DNA of 64,000 nucleotides from Betaproteobacteria bacterium (GTDB taxonomy: Bacteria; Pseudomonadota; Gammaproteobacteria; Burkholderiales; Usitatibacteraceae): positions 682,001 through 746,000 of the forward strand of contig JADJSD010000003.1 in assembly GCA_016711875.1 (NCBI GenBank), read 5' to 3'. A program made the position numbers and the translations under genes. The notes beneath the pieces are model-generated. The model saw nothing but the letters and a program-made list of their open reading frames with translations. It was not told the DNA's origin and searched no databases. This document shows, one piece after another, positions 24,196 to 33,436 of the stretch; position 1 is the stretch's first letter, and every line of letters starts with the position of its first letter.

Positions 24196-25870
24196 GATCC
24201 TCGCCCGCCCCGTCGACGAGACGGCCGCCGCGCGCCTGGCCGCTGAAGGCCTCGCCCCGCGGATCGCGCGCCTATTCGCCGCCCGCGGCGGCGCGAGCGC
24301 GGCCGAGCTGTCCACGCGCTTCGAGGGCCTGTTGCCGCCCGCAGGCCTCGCCCGCGTCGACGAGGCGGCCCGGCTCCTCGCCGACGCGATCGGCGCGGGC
24401 AAGCGCATCCTCGTCGTGGCCGACTACGACGCGGACGGCGCGACGGCCTGCGCGGTCGCGCTGCGGGCCCTGCGCGCCTTCGGGGCGAAGGCCGACTTCA
24501 TCGTCCCGGACCGCTTCAAGTTCGGGTACGGGCTCACGCCGGAGATCGTGCGGCTCGCGGCCGAACGCAAGCCCGATCTCCTCGTCACCGTCGACAACGG
24601 CATCGCCTCGGTCGAGGGCGTCGCTGAGGCGAAGCGATTGGGCATCGAAGTCCTCGTCACGGACCACCACCTGCCAGGCAGCGAGCTGCCCGAGGCGGCG
24701 TGCATCGTGAACCCGAACCAGGCCGGCTGCGGCTTCGCGAGCAAGAACCTGGCGGGCGTGGGCGTGGTTTTCTACACGATGAGCGCGCTGCGCGCGGAGC
24801 TGCGACGGCGCGGCGCCGTTGCAGGCGGCGGCCCCAATCTCGCTGCCCTCCTCGACCTCGTGGCGCTCGGCACGGTCGCCGACGTCGTGAAGCTCGACGC
24901 GAACAACCGCATCCTCGTGGCACAGGGTCTCGCGCGGATCCGCGCGGGCGAGGCATGCGAGGGCGTGAAGGCGCTCTTCACCGTGGCCGGGAGGGAAGCG
25001 CGCAGGGCGAGCGCCTACGACCTGGGCTTCGTCGCGGGACCGCGCCTCAACGCCGCCGGGCGCATGGAGGACATGTCGATCGGCATCGAGTGCCTCCTCA
25101 CGGACGATCCGCGCGTGGCGCTCGAACTGGCGGGAAAACTCGATCGCCTGAACCGCGATCGCCAGGAGGTCGAGGCGGGCATGCAGGAAACCGCCCTCGC
25201 GCTCCTGGCCGACTTCGACCCGGGCGAGGCCTGGTCCATCGCCGTGCACCGGCCCGACTGGCACGCGGGCGTCGTGGGAATCCTCGCCTCGCGCCTCAAG
25301 GACCTCTTCCACCGGCCGGTCTTCGCTTTCGCGAACGACGCCGACGGCCACCTGAAGGGCTCCGGCCGATCGATCCCGGGCCTGCACCTGCGCGACGCCC
25401 TGGACCTCGTCGCCAAGCGCGAGCCGGGCGTCATCTCCCGCTTCGGCGGCCATGCCGCCGCTGCGGGCGCATCCATCCCCGAAAACCGCCTTGCCGATTT
25501 CCAGCGCGCTTTCGAGGCCGTCGCCCGCGAGTTGCTCTCACCGGCCGACCTCGAACGCCGCCTCGAGACCGACGGCGAATTGCCTCCCGACGAGATCGCC
25601 TTCGACCTCGCCGCCGAACTCAAGCGGCACGTGTGGGGCCAAGGCTTCCCGGAGCCGCGCTTCTCGACCCGCCTTCGCGTCATCGACCAGCGGATCGTCG
25701 GCGAGAAGCACACCAAGCTCACGCTTGGCGCCGGCAACCGACGCATCACCGCCATCCGGTTCGGCGACGTGGGCCCCTTCCCCGCCGAGATCGACGCCGT
25801 CTACCGGCTCGACCTGAACGAGTGGAACGGCAACACGACGCTGCAGCTCGTCGTCGAGCATTGGAAGTAG
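24188..25870 (+). CDS. recJ: Single-stranded-DNA exonuclease RecJ
   Basis: 560 residues. The DHH phosphoesterase motifs are VVADYDADGATA (motif I), VTVDNGIAS (II) and VTDHHLPG (III, DHH). The DHHA1 domain holds SGRSIPGLHLRDAL and RFGGHAAAAG, followed by the C-terminal OB-fold. RecJ degrades 5' ssDNA ends in recombination and mismatch repair. It is translationally coupled to the upstream RpfE-like gene. The recJ-prfB-lysS order is conserved in gamma- and betaproteobacteria, here with a 371-nt spacer carrying two hairpins before prfB. Confidence 0.95.
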   Translation: MPEILARPVDETAAARLAAEGLAPRIARLFAARGGASAAELSTRFEGLLPPAGLARVDEAARLLADAIGAGKRILVVADYDADGATACAVALRALRAFGAKADFIVPDRFKFGYGLTPEIVRLAAERKPDLLVTVDNGIASVEGVAEAKRLGIEVLVTDHHLPGSELPEAACIVNPNQAGCGFASKNLAGVGVVFYTMSALRAELRRRGAVAGGGPNLAALLDLVALGTVADVVKLDANNRILVAQGLARIRAGEACEGVKALFTVAGREARRASAYDLGFVAGPRLNAAGRMEDMSIGIECLLTDDPRVALELAGKLDRLNRDRQEVEAGMQETALALLADFDPGEAWSIAVHRPDWHAGVVGILASRLKDLFHRPVFAFANDADGHLKGSGRSIPGLHLRDALDLVAKREPGVISRFGGHAAAAGASIPENRLADFQRAFEAVARELLSPADLERRLETDGELPPDEIAFDLAAELKRHVWGQGFPEPRFSTRLRVIDQRIVGEKHTKLTLGAGNRRITAIRFGDVGPFPAEIDAVYRLDLNEWNGNTTLQLVVEHWK

Positions 25871-25925
25871 GCGAGTCCGGCGACTCCTCCCAACCGTTGC
25901 CTGCTCGACGGCACGATAGTGATCC

Positions 25926-26001
25926 GGATTGGAAGGCTGGCGAACTCTTGTTGGCCTCAATACCCCATTCGGCCCCCAAGAGTTCGCCAGCCATCCAATC
26001 C
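25926..26001. repeat. Hairpin repeat 1 with conserved loop
   Basis: Arms 25926-25950 and 25977-26001 pair over 25 bp with one mismatch (core GGCTGGCGAACTCTTG / CAAGAGTTCGCCAGCC). The 26-nt loop, from TTGGCCTCAATACCCC to TTCGGCCCC, recurs as its reverse complement in the loop of the second hairpin at 26107-26176, although the stems are unrelated. It lies in the gene-free spacer between recJ and prfB (25871-26241), where no credible coding sequence was found. Confidence 0.85.
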
Positions 26002-26106
26002 CCCTCCCCGCCCCTTTCGAGGGCGGGACTGGCGACGGCTTTCGGCGTCGGAGGCTTCCGTGCCGCCAACGTCACCCGACAGGGCGAAGGAGGTCCGGTG
26101 GCACAA

Positions 26107-26176
26107 GGCGAGGGTGGGCCTGTCCCTGGGGGCCGAATGGGGTATTGAGGCCAACGGGGACAGGCCCACCCTCGCC
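26107..26176. repeat. Hairpin repeat 2 with the same loop inverted
   Basis: Arms 26107-26126 and 26157-26176 are perfect 20-bp reverse complements (GGCGAGGGTGGGCCTGTCCC and its mate). The ~30-nt loop (26127-26156) contains GGGGCCGAATGGGGTATTGA, the reverse complement of the loop of hairpin 1. The two loops are therefore themselves inverted repeats about 150 nt apart, giving a nested, REPIN-like layout. Confidence 0.85.
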
Positions 26177-26202
26177 CCCCCGGCCCGCTCACCCCGCCCC
26201 GG

Positions 26203-26208
26203 TATAAT
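26203..26208 (+). promoter_or_regulatory. Candidate -10 element of prfB
   Basis: TATAAT lies 33 nt before the prfB start codon, just after hairpin repeat 2. No good -35 hexamer is visible at the expected distance, so the assignment rests on the -10 match and position alone. Confidence 0.4.
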
Positions 26209-26241
26209 CGTCGGCTAACCGTCACCAGAAGCGACGAAACA

Positions 26242-27346
26242 ATGGAAGCCGACCAGCAGAACGCCATCGAAAACCACCTCTCCGGTCTCGCCGCTCGCAC
26301 GGCGGAACTGCGGAGGTATCTTTGACTTCGACGCGAAGAAGACCCGTCTCGTAGAAGTCGGCCGGATCCTCGAGGATCCGAAGATCTGGGACGACGCCCC
26401 GCGCGCCCAGGAACTCGGCAAGGAACGCTCCGCGCTCGAGGGCATCGTCACCGTCATCGAGCAGATCGAATCGAGCCTGAAGGATTCGGGCGAGCTTTTC
26501 GGCCTGGCCAAGGCCGAAGGCGACGACGATACCCTCCTCGCGGTGAAGGCCGACGCGGCCGCTCTCGAGAAGCTGGTCGGCGGCCTCGAGTTCCGCCGCA
26601 TGTTCTCGAACCCGATGGACCCGAACAACTGCTTCGTGGACATCAACGCGGGCCAGGGCGGCACCGAGGCCCAGGACTGGGCGCAGATGCTCGTGCGCAT
26701 GTACTCGAAGTACTGCGACAAGCGCGGCTACAAGGTGGAATTGCTGGAGGAATCCGAAGGCGAGGTGGCGGGCCTGAAGAGCGCCTCGCTCAAGATCTCC
26801 GGCCCCTACGCCTACGGGTACCTGCGCACGGAGACGGGCATCCACCGCCTCGTGAGGAAGAGCCCCTTCGATTCCAACGCGCGCCGCCACACCTCGTTCG
26901 CGAGCGTGTTCGTCTACCCCGAGGTCGACGACACCATCGAGATCGACATCAACCCCGCGGACCTGCGCATCGACACCTACCGGGCCTCCGGCGCGGGCGG
27001 CCAGCACATCAACAAGACCGACTCGGCCGTGCGCATCACGCACCTGCCCACCAACATCGTCGTGTCCTCGCAGAACGACCGCTCGCAGCACAGGAACCGC
27101 GCCGAGGCGATGGCGATGCTCAAGGCGAAGCTCTACGAGCTGGAGATCCGCAAGCGCAACGAGCAGAAGCAGGCCCTCGAGGACACCAAGACCGACATCG
27201 GCTGGGGGCACCAGATCCGCTCCTACGTGCTCGACCAGTCGCGCATCAAGGACCTTCGCACCAACCACGAAGTCGGCAACACGCAGGCCGTGCTGGACGG
27301 CGACCTCGACGATTTCATCGCCGCCAGCCTGAAACAGGGAGTCTAG
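26242..27346 (+). CDS. prfB: Peptide chain release factor 2 with programmed +1 frameshift
   Basis: The first 27 codons (26242-26322) run into an in-frame TGA at 26323-26325 within AGGTATCTTTGAC, the classic RF2 autoregulatory site: an internal SD-like GGAGG, slippery CTT, TGA, then C. A +1 shift resumes at GAC (26324) and reads on to 27346, giving about 367 residues. The later frame holds the RF2 tripeptide region SPFDSNARRH and the GGQ loop SGAGGQHINKTDSAVR. RF2 terminates at UGA and UAA, and low RF2 favours frameshifting. A start placed at an internal ATG would truncate the protein. Confidence 0.96.
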
Positions 27347-27348
27347 CC

Positions 27349-28624
27349 ATGCACGCCATCCTCCGGGCTTTCGCCGTCGCTGCCGCCTTCGCGGCCGCCG
27401 CGGCGATCGCCCAGCCCGTCGAGCTCGTTCTCACGCAGGTTCGCGCGCAGAAACAGCCGATGCTGGACACGCTCAAGGAACTCACGGCGATCGAGTCCGG
27501 CAGCCGCGACCCCGAGGGCCTGGACCGCATCGCCGCCGTCATCGAGGCGCGCCTGAAGGCGCTCGGCGCCGACTCGGTGGAGGTGATCGAGCCGGCGAAC
27601 GTCTACCGCATGGAGGACACGCCGGAGAAGCTCGGCAAGGCCGTGCGCGGCACCTTCAAGGGCAAGGGCACGAAGAAGCTGCTCCTCATCGCCCACATGG
27701 ACACGGTCTACGCCAAGGGCATGAGCGAGAAGCAGCCCTTCCGCATCGACGGCGACAAGGCCTACGGCCTGGGCATCGCAGACGACAAGCACGGCATCGC
27801 CATGATCCTGCACGCGATCCGGGTCCTGAAGGACACGGGCTTCGACGAATACGGCACGCTCACGGTGCTCATCAACGGCGACGAGGAGATCAGCTCCCCC
27901 GGCCACCGCGAGCTCATCACGAAGGCGGGCGCCGAGCACGACGCGACGATGTCCTTCGAGGGCACGGGAACCGCCGACCAGGTGCGCCTCGCCACCGCCG
28001 GCATCGCGGGCGTCACGATCAAGGTGAAGGGCCGCGCCTCGCACGCGGGCAGCGCGCCCGAGCGCGGCATCAACGCGCTCTACGAGCTCGCGCACCAGAT
28101 CCTGCAGATGAAGGACTTCTCCGAGCCCGCCACCGGCCTCAAGATGAACTGGACGGTCGCCAAGGCGGGCTTCAACCGCAACGTGATCCCCTACGAGGCC
28201 GAGGCGATGGCCGACATCCGCGTGCTGCGCGTGGCCGACTTCGACGGCATCGAGGCGAAGATCCGCGAGAAGGCGAAGACGCAGCTCGTTCCCGACGCGA
28301 AGGTCGAGGTGGTGTTCGACCGCCGCCGCCCGCCTCTCGAGGCGCCGCCCGCCTCCATCGCCTTCGCGCGCCACGCCCAGGAGGTCTACAAGGGAACTGG
28401 GCAAGACGCTGAAGGTGGCCACGGTGAGCACCGGCGGCGGCACCGACGCGGCCTTCGCGGCGCTTCGGACAAAGGCACCGGTCGTCGAGGGCTGGGGCCT
28501 CATGGGATTCGGCGCCCACTCGAACGACGCCGAATTCATCTATATCGACAGCATCGAGCCCCGTCTGTACCTCACGGTCCGGATGATCATGGAGTTCTCG
28601 CGCGGAAAGGTTGCGGCCCAATAA
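27349..28624 (+). CDS. M20-family exported metallopeptidase (glutamate carboxypeptidase-like), frame broken
   Basis: Signal peptide (MHAILRAFAVAAAFAAAAAI, AQP cleavage), then an M20 fold: LLIAHMDTVYAKG, YGLGIADDKHGIAMIL, GDEEISSPGHREL, and the dimerisation domain RASHAGSAPERGINALYEL. After EVYK the reading frame is lost at GGG (28392-28394). Removing one G restores YKELGKTLKVATVSTGGG and the family's C-terminal GFGAHSNDAEFIYID, ending at 28624; as sequenced, the frame runs to 28629 with nonsense residues. An assembly error or a recent pseudogene are both possible. It follows prfB by 2 nt and precedes lysS. Confidence 0.8.
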
Positions 28625-28625
28625 C

Positions 28626-30143
28626 ATGAGCGACAAGGACACCGGCGCCGCCGAGGCGCCCCAGCAGGACGAGAACCAGATCATCGCCGAACGGCGCGCG
28701 AAGCTCGCCCGGCTGCGCGAGGCCGGACAGGCCTTCCCCAACGATTTCCAGCGCGAATCGCTCGCGAGCGAAGTGCACGCGGCCCACGGCGGCACGAGCA
28801 CCGAGGATCTCGAGTCGACGAAACCCGCCGCCTGCGTCGCCGGCCGCATGATGTTGAAGCGCCTCATGGGCAAGGCGTCCTTCGCGACGCTGCAGGACAT
28901 GAGCGGCCGCATCCAGGTCTACGTGAAGACGGACCTGGTCGGCGCGGACGTCTACGAATCCTTCAAGCACTGGGACCTGGGCGACATCGTCGGCGTCGAG
29001 GGCACGCTCTTTCGCACCCGAACGGGCGAGCTCACGATCCAGGCGACGAAGGTGCGCCTGCTCTCGAAGAGCCTTCGCCCCCTGCCCGACAAGTTCCACG
29101 GCCTGGCGGACATGGAGGCGCGTTACCGCCAGCGTTACGTGGACCTCATCGTGAACCCGGAATCGCGCGAGAACTTCGTCAAGCGCTCGAAGCTCGTGCA
29201 GGCGGTGCGCGAGTTCTTCGTGGCCCGCGGCTACCTGGAGGTCGAGACGCCGATGATGCACCCCATCCCCGGCGGCGCCGCGGCCAAGCCCTTCGTCACG
29301 CACCACAACGCGCTCGACATGCCGCTCTACCTGCGCATCGCGCCGGAGCTGTACCTGAAGAAGCTCGTGGTGGGCGGGCTCGAGAAGGTCTTCGAGATCA
29401 ACCGCAATTTCAGGAACGAGGGGATGAGCACGCGCCACAACCCCGAGTTCACGATGATCGAGTTCTACGAGGCCTACCGCGACTACCACTACCTCATGGA
29501 CCTCACCGAGACGCTGCTGCGCGAGTGCGCGCAGAAGGTCTGCGGCACGACGGCCCTCACCTACCAGGGGCAGGCGATCGACCTGGGCCAGCCCTTCGAC
29601 CGCCTCACCATGGCCGAGGCCATCGCGAAGTACAACCCGAAGTACCCGCTGGCGGAACTCGCGAAGCCCGAGTACCTCAAGGTGGCGCTCGCCCCCTTCG
29701 GCGTCGAGGTCTTCCCGACGGACGGCCTGGGCCTGCTGCAGTTGAAGCTCTTCGAGGCGACGACCGAGATGAAGCTCGTCCAGCCCACCTTCATCGTGGC
29801 GCACCCGACGGACGTCTCGCCCCTGGCGCGCGCCAACGACGCGAACCCGGCCGTGACGGACCGCTTCGAGCTCTTCATCACCGGGCGCGAGATCGCCAAC
29901 GGCTTCTCGGAGCTGAACGACCCCGAGGACCAGGCCGCGCGCTTCCAGCAGCAGGCGAAGGCCAAGGAGGCCGGCGACGAGGAGGCGATGTTCTACGACG
30001 CCGACTACATCCGGGCCCTCGAGTACGGCCTGCCGCCCACGGCCGGCGAGGGCATCGGCATCGACCGGCTCGCGATGCTCTTCACGGACAGCGCGTCCAT
30101 CCGGGACGTGATCCTCTTCCCGCAGTTGAAGAACGCCGACTAG
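28626..30143 (+). CDS. lysS: Lysyl-tRNA synthetase, class II
   Basis: 505 residues. An N-terminal OB-fold anticodon-binding domain (about 60-180, ATLQDMSGRIQVYVK) precedes a class II catalytic core: motif 1 around ESRENFVKRSKLVQAVREFF, motif 2 FEINRNFRNEGMSTRHNPEF, and motif 3 GLPPTAGEGIGIDRLAMLF. It charges tRNA-Lys. The start ATG follows the M20 peptidase directly. The recJ-prfB-lysS neighbourhood supports orthology. A phosphorelay operon begins 26 nt downstream. Confidence 0.96.
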   Translation: MSDKDTGAAEAPQQDENQIIAERRAKLARLREAGQAFPNDFQRESLASEVHAAHGGTSTEDLESTKPAACVAGRMMLKRLMGKASFATLQDMSGRIQVYVKTDLVGADVYESFKHWDLGDIVGVEGTLFRTRTGELTIQATKVRLLSKSLRPLPDKFHGLADMEARYRQRYVDLIVNPESRENFVKRSKLVQAVREFFVARGYLEVETPMMHPIPGGAAAKPFVTHHNALDMPLYLRIAPELYLKKLVVGGLEKVFEINRNFRNEGMSTRHNPEFTMIEFYEAYRDYHYLMDLTETLLRECAQKVCGTTALTYQGQAIDLGQPFDRLTMAEAIAKYNPKYPLAELAKPEYLKVALAPFGVEVFPTDGLGLLQLKLFEATTEMKLVQPTFIVAHPTDVSPLARANDANPAVTDRFELFITGREIANGFSELNDPEDQAARFQQQAKAKEAGDEEAMFYDADYIRALEYGLPPTAGEGIGIDRLAMLFTDSASIRDVILFPQLKNAD

Positions 30144-30169
30144 GCGCCCCCCGCGCCGGGCCGACCGCG

Positions 30170-30469
30170 ATGAACGAGCCGCCCGACGCCGACCGCGCCG
30201 CCTTCGAGGAGGAGGCCCGGGAGCTCCGGCAGATGTTCGTGTCGGCGCGGCAGGCCGACCTCGCGCGACTCGGGGTCGCGATCGCCGCCGGCGATTTCGC
30301 GACGGTGCACGCGGTGGGACACGTCTTCCGCGGCTCGGGCGCGACTTTCGGCTTTCCCGAGGCGAGCCGCCTGGGTGTCCAGCTGGAGGAGGCCGCCGGT
30401 CGCGCCGACGGGCCGTCCGTCCGCGCGCTGGCCGACGCCCTCGCCGCCTGCCTCGCGCCCGCGCCATGA
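30170..30469 (+). CDS. Histidine phosphotransfer (Hpt) domain protein
   Basis: 99 residues forming a single Hpt helical bundle. The phospho-accepting His is H51 in HVFRGSGATFGFPEASRLG, the counterpart of HxLKGxxxxxG. It should shuttle phosphate between receivers, and two stand-alone receivers are encoded in the same operon. The stop overlaps the start of the hybrid-less kinase (ATGA). The RBS is weak. Confidence 0.8.
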   Translation: MNEPPDADRAAFEEEARELRQMFVSARQADLARLGVAIAAGDFATVHAVGHVFRGSGATFGFPEASRLGVQLEEAAGRADGPSVRALADALAACLAPAP

Positions 30470-32415
30470 CGATCGCGTTCGTCGACGCCATCCTCATCGG
30501 GGCGCTCCTCACCGTCGCCGTGCTCGCCGCCCTCGCCAACCGGCGGCTCGCCGACGAACGCCTCGCCCGTGCCGCGGCCGAGGCCCGCACCGCCACGGAG
30601 ACCGACCGCATCCAGTCGGCGATCGAAGGCTCGGGAATCTCGCTCTGGGACTGGGACATCGAGAGCGATTCGCTCTGGCTCGATGCCAACTGGGCCCACC
30701 TCGTGGGACACACCCCCGGCACGACGCGCAGCACCGCCGCGGCGCTGCTCGACTTCGTGCACGAGGAGGACCGCCCCCGCCTCGTCGCCGCGGCGAAGGA
30801 GTGCCTCGAGGGCCGCTCGGAGACCTACGACACCGAGGCTCGCGTGTGGGGCGGCGACCGCACCTGGCACTGGATCCGCACGCGCGGGCGCATCACGGCG
30901 CGCGACGCCAAGGGACGCGCCGTGCGAGCGAGCGGCACGAACGCCGAGATCACGCTCAGGAAGCGCGTCGAGCGATCGCTCGCCGACAGCGAGGCGCGCT
31001 TCCGCGCGCTCTCCGAGCTTTCCTCGGACCTCTACTTCGAAATGGACGAGCGCTTCAACCTCGTCACCTGGTCAGCCCCCGCGTGGACGCGCCGCGGCGA
31101 CGCCACGCTGCCCCAGCCCGCGCTCGAGGCGCCGGAACTCACGCAAGGCGACTGGGACGCGAAGCGCGAGGTGCTCGAGAAGCGGGCGGCCTTCCGCGAC
31201 CTCGAGATCCGGCAGGTGGACGAGACCGGCCGCGAGACCTGGCTTTCCGTGGGCGGCGTGCCTCTCGCCGGTGATGACGGGCAGTTCGCCGGCTACCGCG
31301 GCCTCGCGCGCGTCATCACGCCGCGCAAGCTCGCCGAGCGGCGCCTGCGCGAGAGCGAGTCGCAGTTGCGCCAGCTCGTGGAGTTCATCCCCGCGGCGAT
31401 CGTGTTCGTCGGCCCGGACGAGCGCGTGCGCGTCCACAACAAGGCCTACGCCACGCTGCTCGAGCTGCCGCCGGAGGGCATCAACGGGCGCACCGTCGCC
31501 GAATTGCTCGGCGCCGAGCGCTACGCGTTCGTCTCGCCGCACCTGCATCGCGCGCTGGGCGGCGAGCCGAGCGAGTACGAGACGCGGCGCCGCGCGCCGG
31601 ACGGGCGCCTGCTCGATTTCGACGTGCCGCACCGCCCGCTGCAAGGTCCCGACGGCGAACTCCAGGGCGTCATCGTCGTCGGCATCGACGTGACGCGCCT
31701 GCGGGAAGCCGACCGCATGAAGGACCACTTCGTCTCGGTCGTGAGCCACGAGTTGCGCACGCCCCTCACCTCCATGCGCGGCTCCCTCGGCCTGCTCGCC
31801 GCGGGCGTCACCGGGGACCTGCCGGAGGAGGCGAAGTCCATGGTCGACATCGCGCTCGCCAATTCCGACCGGCTCTGGCGCCTGGTGAACGACCTGCTGG
31901 ACATCGAGAAGATGGCGGCGGGCTCGCTCACCTTCCGCATCGCCGACATCGCCTGGGCCCCCCTGCTCGCCGAGGCCGTCGATTCGAGCCGCGGGCTCAC
32001 GCAGGAGTTCGGCGTCGCCTTCGCGCTCGACTGCCCGCCGGAGCTCGCCGTCCGCGGCGACGTGGATCGCCTCATCCAGGTGCTCGCGAACCTGATCCTG
32101 AACGCCGCCAAGTTCTCGCCCACCGGGGCCGCCGTGACCGTGAGCGCGGCGCGCCTGGGCAAGGCGACGATCCGCACCCGCGTGCGCGACCACGGCCCGG
32201 GGATCCCGGCGGAATTCCGCGGACGCATCTTCACGCCGTTCGCGCAGGCGGAGTCGGGCGACGCGCGCCGCATCGGGGGCACGGGCCTGGGTCTCGCCAT
32301 CAGCCGCGAGATCGTCGAGCACCTGGGCGGGACCATCGGCTTCGAGGACGCGCCCGGTGGCGGCACCATTTTCTGGTTCGACCTGCCCGAGGCCGTGCCG
32401 GCGATGGCAGAATGA
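30466..32415 (+). CDS. Three-PAS sensor histidine kinase
   Basis: 649 residues. One N-terminal membrane helix (about 4-24) precedes PAS modules near 48-165 (SGISLWDWDIESDSLW), 178-290 and 300-412 (LVEFIPAAIVFVG). The HisKA domain has H428 in SVVSHELRTPLTSMRG. HATPase_c follows with NLILNAAKFSPTG (N-box), DHGPGIP and GGTGLGLAISREIV. It carries no receiver or Hpt domain of its own. The flanking Hpt and two receiver genes, joined by 4-nt overlaps or very short gaps, probably complete a phosphorelay. The stimulus is unknown. Confidence 0.9.
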   Translation: MTIAFVDAILIGALLTVAVLAALANRRLADERLARAAAEARTATETDRIQSAIEGSGISLWDWDIESDSLWLDANWAHLVGHTPGTTRSTAAALLDFVHEEDRPRLVAAAKECLEGRSETYDTEARVWGGDRTWHWIRTRGRITARDAKGRAVRASGTNAEITLRKRVERSLADSEARFRALSELSSDLYFEMDERFNLVTWSAPAWTRRGDATLPQPALEAPELTQGDWDAKREVLEKRAAFRDLEIRQVDETGRETWLSVGGVPLAGDDGQFAGYRGLARVITPRKLAERRLRESESQLRQLVEFIPAAIVFVGPDERVRVHNKAYATLLELPPEGINGRTVAELLGAERYAFVSPHLHRALGGEPSEYETRRRAPDGRLLDFDVPHRPLQGPDGELQGVIVVGIDVTRLREADRMKDHFVSVVSHELRTPLTSMRGSLGLLAAGVTGDLPEEAKSMVDIALANSDRLWRLVNDLLDIEKMAAGSLTFRIADIAWAPLLAEAVDSSRGLTQEFGVAFALDCPPELAVRGDVDRLIQVLANLILNAAKFSPTGAAVTVSAARLGKATIRTRVRDHGPGIPAEFRGRIFTPFAQAESGDARRIGGTGLGLAISREIVEHLGGTIGFEDAPGGGTIFWFDLPEAVPAMAE

Positions 32416-32419
32416 GCCG

Positions 32420-32836
32420 ATGAGCCCGCCCCCCTTCCAGCGCGTCCTTCACGTGGACGACCAGCAGGACATCCGCGGCATAGTCGGACTCGCCCTGGGC
32501 AAGATCGGCGGCTACACGGTCAGGAGTTGCCGAAACGGCGAGGAAGCGATCGCCGAGGCGCCGGACTTCGCGCCGGACCTGCTGCTGCTCGACATGAACA
32601 TGCCGGGCATGGATGGCCTCACGCTCCTGAAGCGCCTGCGCGAAGCGGGCATCGCCACGCCGGCGGTGTTCTTCACCGCGAAGAGCAATCCCGGCGATCT
32701 CGCCAATTACCTGGCCGCCGGCGCGATCGGCACCGTTTCCAAGCCGTTCGATCCGCTGAAGCTCGGACGGCAACTCGTCGAAATATGGGTGCGCCAAGAC
32801 GCATCCTCGCCTCCCTCCGCTCCCTCCACGCCATGA
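32420..32836 (+). CDS. Single-domain response regulator (CheY-like)
   Basis: 138 residues with a receiver domain only. The acidic pair is D13/D14 (HVDDQQD), the phospho-acceptor D58 (LLLLDMNMPGMDGL), the switch Thr lies in FFTAKS and the Lys in VSKPFDPLKLG. There is no output domain. The start ATG follows the kinase stop by 4 nt and the stop overlaps the next receiver gene (ATGA), so it belongs to the phosphorelay operon. Confidence 0.87.
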   Translation: MSPPPFQRVLHVDDQQDIRGIVGLALGKIGGYTVRSCRNGEEAIAEAPDFAPDLLLLDMNMPGMDGLTLLKRLREAGIATPAVFFTAKSNPGDLANYLAAGAIGTVSKPFDPLKLGRQLVEIWVRQDASSPPSAPSTP

Positions 32837-33384
32837 ACGACCCGGACTCCAACGACCTCGATTTCACGCTCCTCGCCGAAGATTCCTCCCCTCCCGCTCC
32901 CGTACGCGAAGTCCCCACGCCGGTCGACGAACAGGAGTCGCTCATCGGCGAGCAGGCGCTCGGCGCCGAGGGCTTCCACGTCATCGCCGCCCGGCGCGGG
33001 CTCCCGAGCGCGCCCAACGGCGTGGTGCTCGTGGTGGACGACGACCTGCCGACCGCGGAACTCGCCGCGCGCGTCCTGCGCCGCGCCGGCTTCTCCGCAG
33101 CCGTCGCCGGCTCGCCCAAGGATGCGGCGCGCCACATGAACCAGCTCGGGCCGCCGGCCCTCATGCTGCTCGACATCGAGATGCCGGGCATGAACGGCTT
33201 CGAGTTCCTCGGGCGCATGCGCCAGAACCGGCGCCTGAAGGACACGCCCGTCATCCTGTTCACGGCGTTGGCCGAACGGCGCCACGTCGTGCGCGGACTG
33301 CTCGCGGGGGCCGACGGCTACGTGGCCAAGCCCATCACGGGAACCGCGCTCGTTTCCGCGGTGAAGACCGTCCTGAACCCCTAG
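32833..33384 (+). CDS. Response regulator with N-terminal extension, no output domain
   Basis: 183 residues. About 60 acidic, probably disordered residues (MNDPDSNDLDFTLLAEDSSP) precede a receiver domain with D69/D70, phospho-acceptor D114 (LMLLDIEMPGMNGFEF), switch Thr in LFTALAERR and Lys in VAKPITG. It is the last gene of the Hpt-kinase-receiver-receiver operon. No DNA-binding, cyclase or phosphodiesterase domain follows, so the output is probably by protein interaction. Confidence 0.85.
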   Translation: MNDPDSNDLDFTLLAEDSSPPAPVREVPTPVDEQESLIGEQALGAEGFHVIAARRGLPSAPNGVVLVVDDDLPTAELAARVLRRAGFSAAVAGSPKDAARHMNQLGPPALMLLDIEMPGMNGFEFLGRMRQNRRLKDTPVILFTALAERRHVVRGLLAGADGYVAKPITGTALVSAVKTVLNP

Positions 33385-33436
33385 AGGTGCGCGTGCTAGC
33401 ATTTCAGCCACCAAGACCGATATCCCGGAGGGCCCG

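Noticed and set aside
25919..26218. Possible small genes in the recJ-prfB spacer
   Set aside because: The translations only reflect the hairpin repeats (the same loop read on both strands) and no RBS or homologous feature was seen.
26320..26326. Sequencing error or pseudogene in prfB
   Set aside because: The TGA lies in the conserved CTTTGAC programmed +1 frameshift site with an upstream SD-like GGAGG; this is normal RF2 regulation.
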